Source: Bremerella sp. JC817 (GTDB lineage Bacteria > Planctomycetota > Planctomycetia > Pirellulales > Pirellulaceae). Taken from it: a DNA stretch of 64,000 nt. Positions 8,923-19,300 of the stretch are shown here, piece after piece (within the stretch, counting starts at the first letter, position 1; every line of letters starts with the position of its first letter). Made by a program: the position numbers and the translations under genes. Location of the stretch: NCBI RefSeq assembly GCF_040718835.1, contig NZ_JBFEFG010000274.1, positions 1 to 64,000 of the forward strand, in the 5' to 3' direction. The notes beneath the pieces are model-generated. The model was not told the origin of the DNA and made no database searches. It worked only from the letters and a program-made list of their open reading frames with translations.

Positions 8923-9969
8923 ATGCGTAAAATAAAAGTGCTGGTAGTAGACGACTCTGCATTAATACGTCAACTGCTTACAAAGATTCTCGGTGCGGAG
9001 CCAAGCATTGAAGTCGTCGGAACTGCTGCTAACCCGATGATTGCCTGGAAGAAAATTCAAGAGCACCACCCCGATGTCCTGACGCTCGACGTCGAGATGC
9101 CCAAGATGGACGGGCTTACGTTTCTTTCCAAGTTAATGGCCGTACGGCCGATGCCGGTGGTGATGGTGTCGTCGTTGACATTGCGCGGAGCGGAGACAAC
9201 CCTGAAAGCGCTGGAGCTCGGAGCTATTGATTTCGTCGAAAAGCCTTCCATTGACATTTCGAACGGCACCGCTCAAGTCAGCGAAGAAATAGTCGAGAAA
9301 GTGCTCGTCGCGGCATCCTCGAAAGTTCGCAGCAGAAGCAATCATGTGATTCAGGTTGCTGAATCGTCCATGCCAAAGGGCAATGTCAACCTCAAGGAGG
9401 CGACAGACAAGGTCATCGCAATTGGTGCCTCCACAGGGGGAACAGAAGCATTAGCGCAGATTTTGCCGGCATTGCCAGGCGATGCCCCGGGAACCGTGGT
9501 CGTGCAACATATGCCCAAGAACTTTACCACCGCATTCGCGAATCGCCTGGACGGTCTTTGCCGAATGCGAGTAAAGGAGGCGGAAAATGGAGATCGCATT
9601 CTTCGTGGCAGGGTACTTCTAGCCCCTGGAGATCAACACATGGAGGTGGTTCGCCAGGGAGCGGCCTATTACGTTAGATTAAACCATCAGCCTCTAGTGA
9701 ATGGATTTCGGCCTTCGGTCGATGTCTTATTCCATTCATGTGCCAACCAGCTCGGACCTCACGTCTCGGCCGCCATTTTGACTGGCATGGGGAGGGATGG
9801 GGCAAAAGGAATGTTGGCGATGCGCCAAGCGGGCGCCCATACGATCGCGCAGGATGAAGAGACGTGCGTCGTGTTTGGCATGCCCAAAGAGGCTATAGCG
9901 GCTGGCGGCGCCGCCACGATAAGCCCCCTCGGTCAAATTGCCAGAGAACTAATTCGCAGCCTGGCGTAG
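8923..9969 (+). CDS. cheB: Chemotaxis methylesterase CheB
   Basis: A 348-residue two-domain enzyme. The N-terminal receiver domain has the acidic pair at 10-11 and phospho-acceptor Asp56 (LTLDVEMPKMDG). The C-terminal methylesterase/deamidase domain has the catalytic Ser170 in AIGASTGGTEA, His196 in VVQHMPKNF and the Asp in the LTGMGRDGAKG motif. When phosphorylated by CheA it removes methyl groups added by CheR. It is the last gene of the cluster. No clear terminator follows; within about 50 bases the sequence runs into an IS3 relic. Confidence 0.95.
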   Translation: MRKIKVLVVDDSALIRQLLTKILGAEPSIEVVGTAANPMIAWKKIQEHHPDVLTLDVEMPKMDGLTFLSKLMAVRPMPVVMVSSLTLRGAETTLKALELGAIDFVEKPSIDISNGTAQVSEEIVEKVLVAASSKVRSRSNHVIQVAESSMPKGNVNLKEATDKVIAIGASTGGTEALAQILPALPGDAPGTVVVQHMPKNFTTAFANRLDGLCRMRVKEAENGDRILRGRVLLAPGDQHMEVVRQGAAYYVRLNHQPLVNGFRPSVDVLFHSCANQLGPHVSAAILTGMGRDGAKGMLAMRQAGAHTIAQDEETCVVFGMPKEAIAAGGAATISPLGQIARELIRSLA

Positions 9970-10020
9970 GAGCCGTGTGAAGTTGGCATGCCAAACTGGT
10001 TTCGTCGCCAGAGCCATGTG

Positions 10021-10222
10021 GCGACAAAGCGACCAACCAAGAACCGCAGGCCGAATTGAAGCGGCTTCGCAGACAGCTCAAGCAGACCAAGAGGGAACGC
10101 GAATTCTAAAACAAGTCACGTCATCCTTCGCGAAGGAGTCGACACGAAGTATGCCTACATCAAGCAGCATCGCGGCTTGTTGTAGCTGGCGGCTGACCGT
10201 GATGGACTACCATAGCCCGTAG
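10021..10222 (+). pseudogene. IS3-family transposase relic (OrfA end / OrfB start)
   Basis: Transposase homology is scattered over several frames. From about 10051 there is AELKRLRRQLKQTKRERE (the OrfA leucine-zipper region). A shift to another frame gives ILKQVTSSFAKEST (the OrfA tail). A third frame gives KYAYIKQHRGLL (the usual OrfB beginning), followed at once by TAG. At least two frameshifts and two stop codons make it inactive. It is the right border of the chemotaxis cluster. Confidence 0.75.
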
Positions 10223-10339
10223 GCGAGGCTAAGTAGTTCAGATTGGCTACTTGTAGTTCCTTCCCGCCAGCGTTGGCCACCATCCCAATGAGAGTGGCAC
10301 CAAGCGTTATCTCACTTCTTATGTTTGTCAGGTATCGTC

Positions 10340-11722
10340 CTACTGGACGGAGCCATCGTTCCAGTGGTGCTGACGAGAGAAAACGATGTCGAACATTCCA
10401 TACGCAGCGACGACCGCGAAACATGCGAGCGGTACCAGATAGGACACTGCCACGCCACGAGTATCGATGAGCCAAGCTTGAAGCATTGGGAATAGGGCCC
10501 CTCCCAGGATTGCCATCACCAATCCAGCTCCTCCCAACTTCGTATCATCACCCAGCCCCTGCAGAGCGATACCGTAAATCGTGGGAAACATCATCGACAT
10601 GCAGCCAGAGATGCCAATCAGGCAGAGGACGGCCACGAACCCCGGCAAGGTGATCACAACCGCACAAAATCCAATGGCAAGTACCGCCAGGAAAGCGAGC
10701 ATGACGCTCGGTCGGCAAACCCACATCAGGGCTGTACATGCGAAGCGGGCGACCAGAAAGAGAATCATCGCTCCGAAATGGTATTTGCCTGCGATGTCGT
10801 CGCCGGTCATCGCGGCGGTGTCTGGGATTCCTAATCTGGAGAGGACGGACCGCAGCGTTTGCTCTGCAATGCCCGATTCCACGAGCCAACTGATGTAGTG
10901 GATAGTGAATGTCCAGACGCAAATCTGAGCGGCGACGTAGAAAAATTGGGCGATGACGCCAAACAAATAATGCCGATTGCGGAGTAACCTACCCAGCGTG
11001 GGCCCAAAGTCGATCGAGGTGCCCGGGTCGGAGGCTTGAGGCATTCTGGTGGCGGCCATCGCCACCCATAACACAAGTAGAAAAGCCCCCATTGCCAGGT
11101 ACGGTCCCATGACGCTGGTCAGCTCCTCTGACTTCATGCTCAGTAGTTTCTGGGCGTCCATCGCCAGACGGTCTGATTCACTTAAGGGACTGATATTCGG
11201 CAGAATGAACCAGGCCGCCAGGATCATACCGACGTTATTGCCGACCGGATTGAATGCCTGCGCAAGGTTCAATCACTTTGTGGCCGTATCGTCAGGACCT
11301 AGGGCACAAACGTAAGGATTGCAGCTCGTCTCGAGGATGGAAAGGCCGCTTGCCAAGACAAAGATCGCAGCCAGGAAGCTACCTAACTGCATGCTCAGGC
11401 TGGCTGGGTAAAAGAGAAACGAGCCGAGTACGAACAGCCCGAGTCCAACCAGTACCCCCGTCTTGTACGTGAAGCGTTTGATAATCAGGGCCGCCGGTAT
11501 GGCGAGACAGAAATACGCGCCGTAAAAGCAGAACTGAACCAGCGATGCTTGCAGGTTGGTCATTGTGAAGACGCGGCTGAACACCTTGACCAATGGATCG
11601 GTCATGTTGTTTGCCAGGCCCTAAGCCGCGAAGCATGTGGTCAACAGGATAAACGGTAAAAGCGTGCCACTGGGGAGCAGTGGAGTCGACGAGTCGTTTC
11701 GCGAAGAGTATTCTCCAAGCAT
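10340..11722 (-). pseudogene. Broken fucose/glucose permease-like transporter (MFS, FHS family)
   Basis: Read through, this minus-strand frame gives about 460 residues with the length and motifs of FucP/GluP-type sugar:H+ symporters: the FANNM-like GLANNMTDPLVKVFSRVF block, ETSCNPYVCALGP, then LNLAQAFNPVG and about ten further hydrophobic segments. Two in-frame stops interrupt it. TAG at 11621-11623 stands where the family usually has Trp (a TGG-to-TAG change), and TGA at 11273-11275 stands where Arg precedes LNLAQ (a CGA-to-TGA change). No frameshift is seen, so the damage is recent. The ATG at 11722 starts the first segment. The transporter would have moved a hexose or deoxyhexose across the inner membrane. 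Confidence 0.85.
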
Positions 11723-11773
11723 AGGTGTAGAAAATCGCATAATAGAAGAGTTTTATGAGTACAATGGGGCAAG

Positions 11774-12640
11774 TGACCTGTCCCCTTCAACTGCGTCCAT
11801 TCAATAAATTTATTGCTGAATGCCTCCCCATTTGAAGGGAGATTTCTTATGCCCCGACGACGCTTCACGCCCGAACAGAATGTGCAGCATCGCCGCGAAG
11901 CGGAGGTGCTGCTTTCTTACGAGAAGACGATTGGACAAGCCTGTAAGTCGATAGGTGTCACCGAGCAGACTTATTGACGCTGGCGGAAGGAGTACGGTGG
12001 TGTTCACGCAGATCAGGCCAGGCGATTGAAGGACCTGGAGAACGGGAATGCGCGACTCAAGTGTTTGTTGGCGGACGCCGAACTCGACAAGGCGATCCTG
12101 AAGGAGGCCGCTTCGGGAAACTTCTATGACTCGACAAGCGACGGCGAATCGTCCGGATGCTCACGCTGATTGACGAGTATACTCGCGAGTGCTTGGCAAT
12201 CGACGTCACCCGATAACTAACCAGCGAGGATGTTTTAGAGCGGCTTAGCGACCAGTTCGTTTGACGCGGCGTGCCTGACTTTATCCGGAGCGATTTCGGC
12301 ACTGGGTTTACGGCCATGAAGGTTCGCGACTGGCTGGAACGCGGCGAGGTGAACACTTTGTCCATCGAGCCAGGCAGTCTGTGGGAGAAAGACCATATCG
12401 AATCATTCAACGGAAAGTTGCGAGACGAACTAACTCGATCGAGAGATCGTCGACACGCTGTGGGAGGCAAAAGCGTTTATCGAACAGAGGCGTGCCGAGT
12501 ACAACACGGTAAGGCAATTGAATCAGCACTCTTGCATGGCAACAGAAATTACAAAGCCCGACTGAAAATCAATTTTGCGTGGCGTGACCGATGGTACGAG
12601 CAAACGCAAGACAGGAACGGAATGGCCTGCTAGCGTCCTC
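11774..12640 (+). mobile_element. Degenerate IS3-family insertion sequence
   Basis: A probable left end, TGACCTGTCCCC, starts at 11774. The OrfA frame starts with ATG at 11849 after a GAAGGGA site (MPRRRFTPEQ...) but is stopped by TGA in the helix-turn-helix region (QTY-stop-RWRKEYGG, where the family has an aromatic residue). OrfA ends near 12118. Most of the N-terminal half of OrfB is missing, and the frame resumes at the catalytic core: LTLIDEYTREC (Asp), IRSDFG (Asp) and IESFNGKLRDEL (Glu), split by stops and frameshifts. The element cannot move on its own. It separates the dead permease from the polysaccharide locus. Confidence 0.8.
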
Positions 12641-12810
12641 CCGAAAAGTCTTCTGAATCAATGCGTTTTGCACAACACGCGTCTGAGACCGCTAGCTGTC
12701 GGGATTGCGCCAATTCTGCAGCCTTTCACTGGATCCGCCGATACCGAGAGTCGAAAAAATTGGCAGGCTATGCAAGCAACGTCGATTCAGGAAGCGAGAA
12801 GTGGGGCGCG

Positions 12811-15800
12811 ATGGAGAGGAATCTCAATCCAGAACTAGGCAATCCAGACCAGCTAGAACAAGGCTCTTGCTGCTGGCAAAGCTCGCTAGCATCCACCATT
12901 TCTCGTTCTGTCGCTTTCGTTTTTCTGTTGATGTCGGCGTGGATCGTTGAAGCAGCTCCGCCGGCGGAAGTAAGTGCGCCGCGAAGACTTCCCGTACCAA
13001 CATCGCTGCCGAAAGTGAGTAAGGAAAAAGACATTCTGCTGCCGCTCATACCTCCTGGTAATGCGGTAAATGATGAGAGTTCCTTAAATTCGCAGGCACC
13101 TTCGTCGACTCCAAGCGAATTCAACTCGGATCTGGGGCCTCGCCATACCGCGCCCGTTGCTGAAGAGATTTTGCCGAGCAACCCAATTCGGCATCCCCTG
13201 CAAACCGATGCGAAGATCAGCAATGACCTTCAACATCAAGTGCTATTGGAAGCTGCCCGCAATGCGGTGGCCCTGGGCGATCTGAAAGTCGCGGCTGAGC
13301 GTTTCGAGACGCTGCTCAATAGCTATCCCCATGATCTGGAAGGACGTCTGGAATTTGCGGGAATACTTCTTCGCTTGGGTCGCCAACAGGAAGCGATTGA
13401 TAATTATCGCCAGGTTCTTAAGTTAGATCCGCGGAACACACAAGCCTCGCTCACGCTGGCCGACTTGCTGATCGGTCAGCATCAGCTCGACGAAGCAAAC
13501 GCACTTCTCACCAGTCAACGTCACCTTGATCCGAACAACGTCTCCGTGGCACTCCGTTTGGCGAGTGTCTTGCTTCAACTGGGGAATCGCGCTGCAGCGA
13601 TGGAAACTCTCCATCGGTCGGTCTTGAAGAACCAGCTCTCCAACGCGGATCGCATCGCGGCTGCGAAGGTACTACGTGCCTTGAACGATCCGGCCGCGGC
13701 GCTGCAGATGCTAGACCCTTTGGTCCAGCATCAAGCCCTCGGCCACGTTGGACTTTCGCTGACGCTCCGATGTCAGGTAACGTTGGGCAACTACGATGCT
13801 ATGCAGCAGCTCGCTGCGCAGTATATCGAGGCTAAGCCGGACAACATCAGCACGCTGCTCGAACTGAGTTCTGATCTACTGGACGAAGAAGATTCTTTAG
13901 CCGCACTCTTAATCCTGGAAACTATTGCGACGCAAGTCCCTCCCGACAGCGAGGTCTTAATGCTCCTGGCTCGAGCACGCGTTGCTCAATATCAGCTGCC
14001 GCTCGCCCAACTGATGCTCGAAGAGTTCAAACATCTGATTCCAGAAAGAGATCGCATCTTGCTTTGGGGCGAAATTCTGCAGCGGTCCGGCAACTATCTC
14101 GAGGCGATCTCCGACTTCGAACAGATGCTGCTGGACGAACCGAATAACCGGCGAGCCATTTATGGGAAAGCCCAGTTGCTGCAAGCGCTGGGACAGTATG
14201 ACGCCGCGGAAGCGACATTGCGGTGCTACTCTCAGGCCTTTCCTCGAGAACTGGGACCACGATTCCGCTTGGCCCAACTTTTGATCGACCAGCAGCACCT
14301 TGATCAAGCCGAGTTCATCTATCAAGAGATCATCGCCGAAGAGCCGGGCGTCGTATTTGCCTACCGTGGGCTGCTAAGGCTATTGATTCGTCAACAACGC
14401 TACGACGAAGCCGCGGAATTGATTCATCAACTGCAGCGAACGCGTCCCTTCGAGCCGCTGCTGATGTCAACGCTTCGCATTGAACAAGGGCTTCTATTGG
14501 TGAAGCTCGGTCAGGCGATCGAAGCGATGGAACTGCTGAGAAATCATGAGCCTGCCTCACGAACGCAGCTGCCAGACGGATACCTGGTGATGTACCAGGC
14601 CGCATGTTTCATTGGCGAACCAAGCCAGATTGAAGCCGCCAAGGTAAGCTTGTTGGGGTGCTGCGGGCAGTCTCTGGAACTCTCGATACGGATGTCGGAT
14701 GAGGCACTCGCGCAGTGTCTCGACTCGCTGGCGGCGTGTATCCTCGAGCAAGCCAGTCAAATAAGTTCGAGCCAGATCTCGATCGCCGTTCGGTTGGCCG
14801 ATGCCTATGCGGCCGGCAGTGGTATGCCGGACTTGTGTCGGGCGGCGGAGCTCTATCGGAGCGTCATAGCTCTTTCGCCCACCAATGCCCGAGCCCGGAT
14901 AGGGCTCGCACGAGTTCTCTTAAAGATGGATCAACCGGTCGAATCGTTGGCCGTATATGCTCGGCTGAATCAAGACATGCCGACCTTTGTAACCGCCCGC
15001 CGAGAGTATGCTCGTGTGACCTATGCGGTTGATGGCCGCAAGGCCGGTGACGCGGTCTATTCGGCGCTGCTGCGTGTTGCTCCGTCGGCTCATTCGATGC
15101 CAGTTCAACCGATGCATATCGGGCCGGCTTTAACGCTTTCCGCTCGACAGCCGGATCCGATGGACGTGACCAGCGCGATCTCCCTGGAACGCCATGCGAA
15201 GTCTTGGAAGGATTGGCGACCAAGCCAGGCAATCTGTGACTACCAATCGTTGATCGCCGAGGAACCAGCGAATGAAGATGCCTACTTCGATCTGGGACAG
15301 CAATACCTGGCAAAGCAACGCACATGCGCGGCGATGAACACCTACAAGGAACTACTCTACGTTAACCCATGCAACCAGCCAGCTAGAATCGCTTTGTCAG
15401 GCATCAGCCGCGACGTGCAGCCAAGAGGTACGTTTGACTTCCTCTACTTCGGACAAAGCGGACGAAACGGCCTGGCCAATATCAATCGCGCCTCATTGGA
15501 ATGGGGAGCGGAGATTCCGCTAGGCGATGTCGATCAGTTCCTTCGCTTCGACTACGCTCATCTGATTTACGATCCGAAGACGACCGACACCGTTTTGGGG
15601 AATTCCTTCGGAGCGGGCATTCACCAGCGATTCTGGGATGACTATCGCTACTTCGCCGAGATGGATGTCCAAGTCTTCGATGATGGATTCTCGCCACGGC
15701 CGCTCTTTAACACCGGCGTGTCGGTAGACACCTGTTGCGATGGCCGGTTTGAAATCGGCGGCTTCCTCGAGAATGTCGCCGAGAATAGCGAGTCGATCGC

Positions 15801-16329
15801 CCAAGACATCTACATGGGGGGCGGTCGTTTGGCTGGATGCATAATGCCGACCTCGTGGTGGACTGTCCAAAGCCAATATCGATTCAGCGGCTACTCCGAT
15901 CACAATTTCCGGCACGATCTATTCCTGCACAATCGTATCCAACTGATGAAATCTCCGCATGAACTGAATCTGCTGGCAGACTACGACTTCCTGTCATTTG
16001 ACGAAGATTCGATCTTCGGTCCAGGTCCTGGCATCGCAGGGACGGTTCACCCCTACTTTGCTCCCTCCGGCTTCTCGCAAGTCAGCCTCGGGCTCGAGTA
16101 TAAGCTGCACCTCAGCCGCTACGACTTCGAAGGCGCACCACAGCGTTGGGTCTCGCTCGAGTATCGTGGGCAGTGGGACTCGCAAGGGCAGTTCTATAAC
16201 ATTGGACGCGTGCGTGGCTATTGCGATATCTACGGCCGTCTGGCCGCCGGAGTCGAAACGAGCCTTACACGCTCAGCGGTCTACAACAACGACGTCGCTT
16301 ATGCCTACCTGATCCTCTGGTTCCCGTAG
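12811..16329 (+). CDS. BcsC-like TPR/outer-membrane beta-barrel protein
   Basis: A 1172-residue exported protein. The frame is open from 12661, but the ATG at 12811 is preferred because a GTGGGG site precedes it and a hydrophobic export segment (about residues 33-50, ending in EAAPPAE) follows. Residues of about 130-860 are serial TPR repeats (for example LEGRLEFAGILLRLGRQQEA and IDNYRQVLKLDPRNTQA). From about residue 870 (FDFLYFGQSGRNG) the sequence changes to alternating aromatic beta strands ending in LILWFP, as in the BcsC/PgaA outer-membrane exit channel. In cellulose systems BcsC carries the polymer through the outer membrane. It converges on a BcsA-type synthase with two bases between the stop codons. 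Sequence identity to true BcsC could not be tested. Confidence 0.75.
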   Translation: MERNLNPELGNPDQLEQGSCCWQSSLASTISRSVAFVFLLMSAWIVEAAPPAEVSAPRRLPVPTSLPKVSKEKDILLPLIPPGNAVNDESSLNSQAPSSTPSEFNSDLGPRHTAPVAEEILPSNPIRHPLQTDAKISNDLQHQVLLEAARNAVALGDLKVAAERFETLLNSYPHDLEGRLEFAGILLRLGRQQEAIDNYRQVLKLDPRNTQASLTLADLLIGQHQLDEANALLTSQRHLDPNNVSVALRLASVLLQLGNRAAAMETLHRSVLKNQLSNADRIAAAKVLRALNDPAAALQMLDPLVQHQALGHVGLSLTLRCQVTLGNYDAMQQLAAQYIEAKPDNISTLLELSSDLLDEEDSLAALLILETIATQVPPDSEVLMLLARARVAQYQLPLAQLMLEEFKHLIPERDRILLWGEILQRSGNYLEAISDFEQMLLDEPNNRRAIYGKAQLLQALGQYDAAEATLRCYSQAFPRELGPRFRLAQLLIDQQHLDQAEFIYQEIIAEEPGVVFAYRGLLRLLIRQQRYDEAAELIHQLQRTRPFEPLLMSTLRIEQGLLLVKLGQAIEAMELLRNHEPASRTQLPDGYLVMYQAACFIGEPSQIEAAKVSLLGCCGQSLELSIRMSDEALAQCLDSLAACILEQASQISSSQISIAVRLADAYAAGSGMPDLCRAAELYRSVIALSPTNARARIGLARVLLKMDQPVESLAVYARLNQDMPTFVTARREYARVTYAVDGRKAGDAVYSALLRVAPSAHSMPVQPMHIGPALTLSARQPDPMDVTSAISLERHAKSWKDWRPSQAICDYQSLIAEEPANEDAYFDLGQQYLAKQRTCAAMNTYKELLYVNPCNQPARIALSGISRDVQPRGTFDFLYFGQSGRNGLANINRASLEWGAEIPLGDVDQFLRFDYAHLIYDPKTTDTVLGNSFGAGIHQRFWDDYRYFAEMDVQVFDDGFSPRPLFNTGVSVDTCCDGRFEIGGFLENVAENSESIAQDIYMGGGRLAGCIMPTSWWTVQSQYRFSGYSDHNFRHDLFLHNRIQLMKSPHELNLLADYDFLSFDEDSIFGPGPGIAGTVHPYFAPSGFSQVSLGLEYKLHLSRYDFEGAPQRWVSLEYRGQWDSQGQFYNIGRVRGYCDIYGRLAAGVETSLTRSAVYNNDVAYAYLILWFP

Positions 16330-16331
16330 AA

Positions 16332-19300
16332 TCAGCTTGGGTCTCGCTGGATAGAAACGGACTGCGTATCCGGAGAGCCAACTAGCTTCAAAAGCAATTG
16401 GTACTCCTCGTCGGCGGCCACATACTGGCCGGCGTCGTGCAACAATTCCGCATATCGCTTTCGAAGATGCAAGTTGTCAGGCTGATCTCGCACGCATTGC
16501 GACATCAGCTTCGTTGCCCGATCCAATTGATCATCCGAGGCAAAGTACTCCGCAAGATCTTCCTTCAGTGGTTCACAGCCGTTCTGGGTCGTCAGCTTAT
16601 CGTAGATCGCTTCCAGATTGCTTCGCATCTGGGGCGAAGGCCGCTTCAAGTGACGCACCGTGTTCACATACGATGGCCAAAGCGACGAGTCGTGAACGAT
16701 CTGTTGCGATAGATCGTCCAGCAGCGGAACGGCTTGCTGGAACTTTTGGTCGGCCATCAACAAATTGACCAGCCGCAGTTTGGTCTCTGTGAGTTGATAA
16801 TCCTGGTCAAGCAACTTCTGTAGCTGTGCGATTGCTTGTTCGTATTCGCCGTCATCCTCAAGGGCATTGGCGAACAGGCTTCGTAATTCATTGGCTTCAG
16901 GATGCTGCTCGGTCAATTTGCTCAGTAGTTTGACGGCTGCTTCCGGTTTGCCTTCGGCCATCTCAAGTCGAGCTTGAACCTCCTGGGCACCGAAGCTGGG
17001 AGGCAGTTCGGCCAGCAGTTCCCTGACGGCGGCGAATTGCTTCTGATCGAACAGCACGTTAGCCAGTTCAAGCGAGACCTCAGCGTCGGGCTTGATGCTC
17101 AAGGCTTTGCGATACGCAGCCACGGCGATCTCTGGCTTTTTGACTGAAATCGCACTGCGAGCCAGGCCGACATCAATCTGGAATTGTTGCGTCTTGCTCG
17201 GTTTGATCTCTCCAGCTGACGCGGCAGCTCCGATCTCTTTGAACGTGTCGTATGCCGCGGCGAACTCCTTTTGATTACTCAGTTCACTGGCACGAGCCAG
17301 CTTCAAGCCCACGTCGTCCGGGAATTCCTTGGCGAGAACCTGATCAAGCTTGTCCAGTCGCTCCTTCTCACCCAGCAATTCCAGCACCCGACGTGCCTCG
17401 AAGAGGAGTGCCGGGCTTTGTTTTTCCAAGGGAGCATCCATAATCTTCGCCAAAATGGCGTTCGCCTGATCACGCTGGTGGATACTGATTGGTTGACGGT
17501 CCTGGCCTAGTGTCGCCAGAAAATAGTTGTCTTTCCAGAGATGCCAGGCGCACAGCACGCACATCACAGATGCCGCCAAGGCCATCCAGCCTCCATGAAT
17601 CAACGGGCGAACCAAGGGGCGCGGGGCCGTCTTGGAAATTGGATTCAACGCCGATGCCGTCTTCGATTGCCGCTCCGACGCTTGCAGGCTCTTCAGCAAG
17701 CTCCGCGATTGGTTATCGAACTTGATCAAACGCAAGCGATATTCCTCGGCACGCCCTGTCTCCTCCAACTTTCCCATACCGCTAATCGTGCCGACCGGAG
17801 AGTTGATTCGGAAAAAGACCTGAGGGGTCAGTTCCAAACGTGACGTCGAATCAAACAGGATCGACTCATTTTCGAGAACCGAAGAAACCACATTGATCGA
17901 AGCCGGAACTCCCTCACTCGTTGCCAATTCGATGGGCAGTCGCATCACATTTTTACGCCGGCGACGAGCCGCATTGGGCCCCAGGCGTTTGTATTGATCG
18001 TCGACGGCTGCTTCCGCCGATATCGACCACAGATCACAAACCTGCGAATGAGACAAGTTTAAGAAATGAAAGCCTACGCGGAATGCCTGAAAACCTGGTT
18101 GTCCTTCCGTTAGCTGCCAACAATTGCGAGCCTCAGCCTGGCAAGTCAATTGCCGAGTGCCGGAAGAAATGTTCAATGTGACGATCGCCCCCACGGGGAT
18201 CGGTTGATAGACGATCGCTCCCAGGCCCGATTCGTTCACATCGACGCTGATGGCCTGACCTTTCAAACCATCTCCTTCGTACTGAATGTGAACTTCATTG
18301 GTTGGATGACGCCACGAGAACCGCCCATCCACAGGACGAAACGCCTTGCGGACAACTTCAAAGGCCATCAGCGATTGGACCGTGATAATCAAGCCACCTA
18401 CGGCCAATGCCACGTAGTCGTTACTGGCACCAAAGTAGATTTTTGCCGCGGCCCAGGCAATCGCTGCGATACCCATGATGATTACGGTCATGTGCGGAGC
18501 GATCAACATGGTGAACTTGGTGCTTTGCCGCCCACGTTTGTTCGTCACCACGAACTTTCCGCGTCCGCGATGAATTATCGCGCGGTACAAACAGCAGCAT
18601 TGAATCCAAAAGTTGGTCATTGCCTGAACTTCCATGTCCCATAATCGACCGTATCCGTTACTTACCACTTTCACTGCCGTCCAGGTCATCAACAGATAGG
18701 TCAGTGTCACGGCCAACAGCGTTAGTGTGAACTGCCCCACAGGAGAGACGCCCGTCAATAGCATCAGGATCGGCGCGGCGTAAAGCAATGCCTTTGCCGG
18801 ACCGGTCGTCCAGCCGAGCATCGAGCCTAGATAGTTCAACCTCTGTCCAAGGGTAAGTCCCTTTAATGTCAACGGGTTGTCGTAAGCGAAGATGCTGAGA
18901 TTACCTTCACCCCAACGTAGGCGCTGCGCCGCGAAGGTCGTGATATCCGGGGCGGCTTGGGCGGCGATCATCCGCTCGTTCACAAACAACGACTTCCAAC
19001 CCTTGGCATGCAGCCGCAGACCGGTATGCATGTCTTCAGTAATCGTTTCAGTCGCGATCAGGCCAACGTCTTCCAGAGCCTTGCGGCGGAAAATCGCCGC
19101 GCTTCCGCAGAACACGTTCGCATTCCAAGCGGTCTTGCCTGGCTGGATTACATTGTAAAACAGCTGCCCTTCTTCCCAATAGATTCCTCGCTTAAAGTCG
19201 ACATGCGATTGGAAACTGTCGAAGTTGTAAAACGCATGCGGTGTCTGCACGAAGGCCAGCTTGTCGTCGGCGAAATAACCCAGCGTACGAGAGATGAAAT

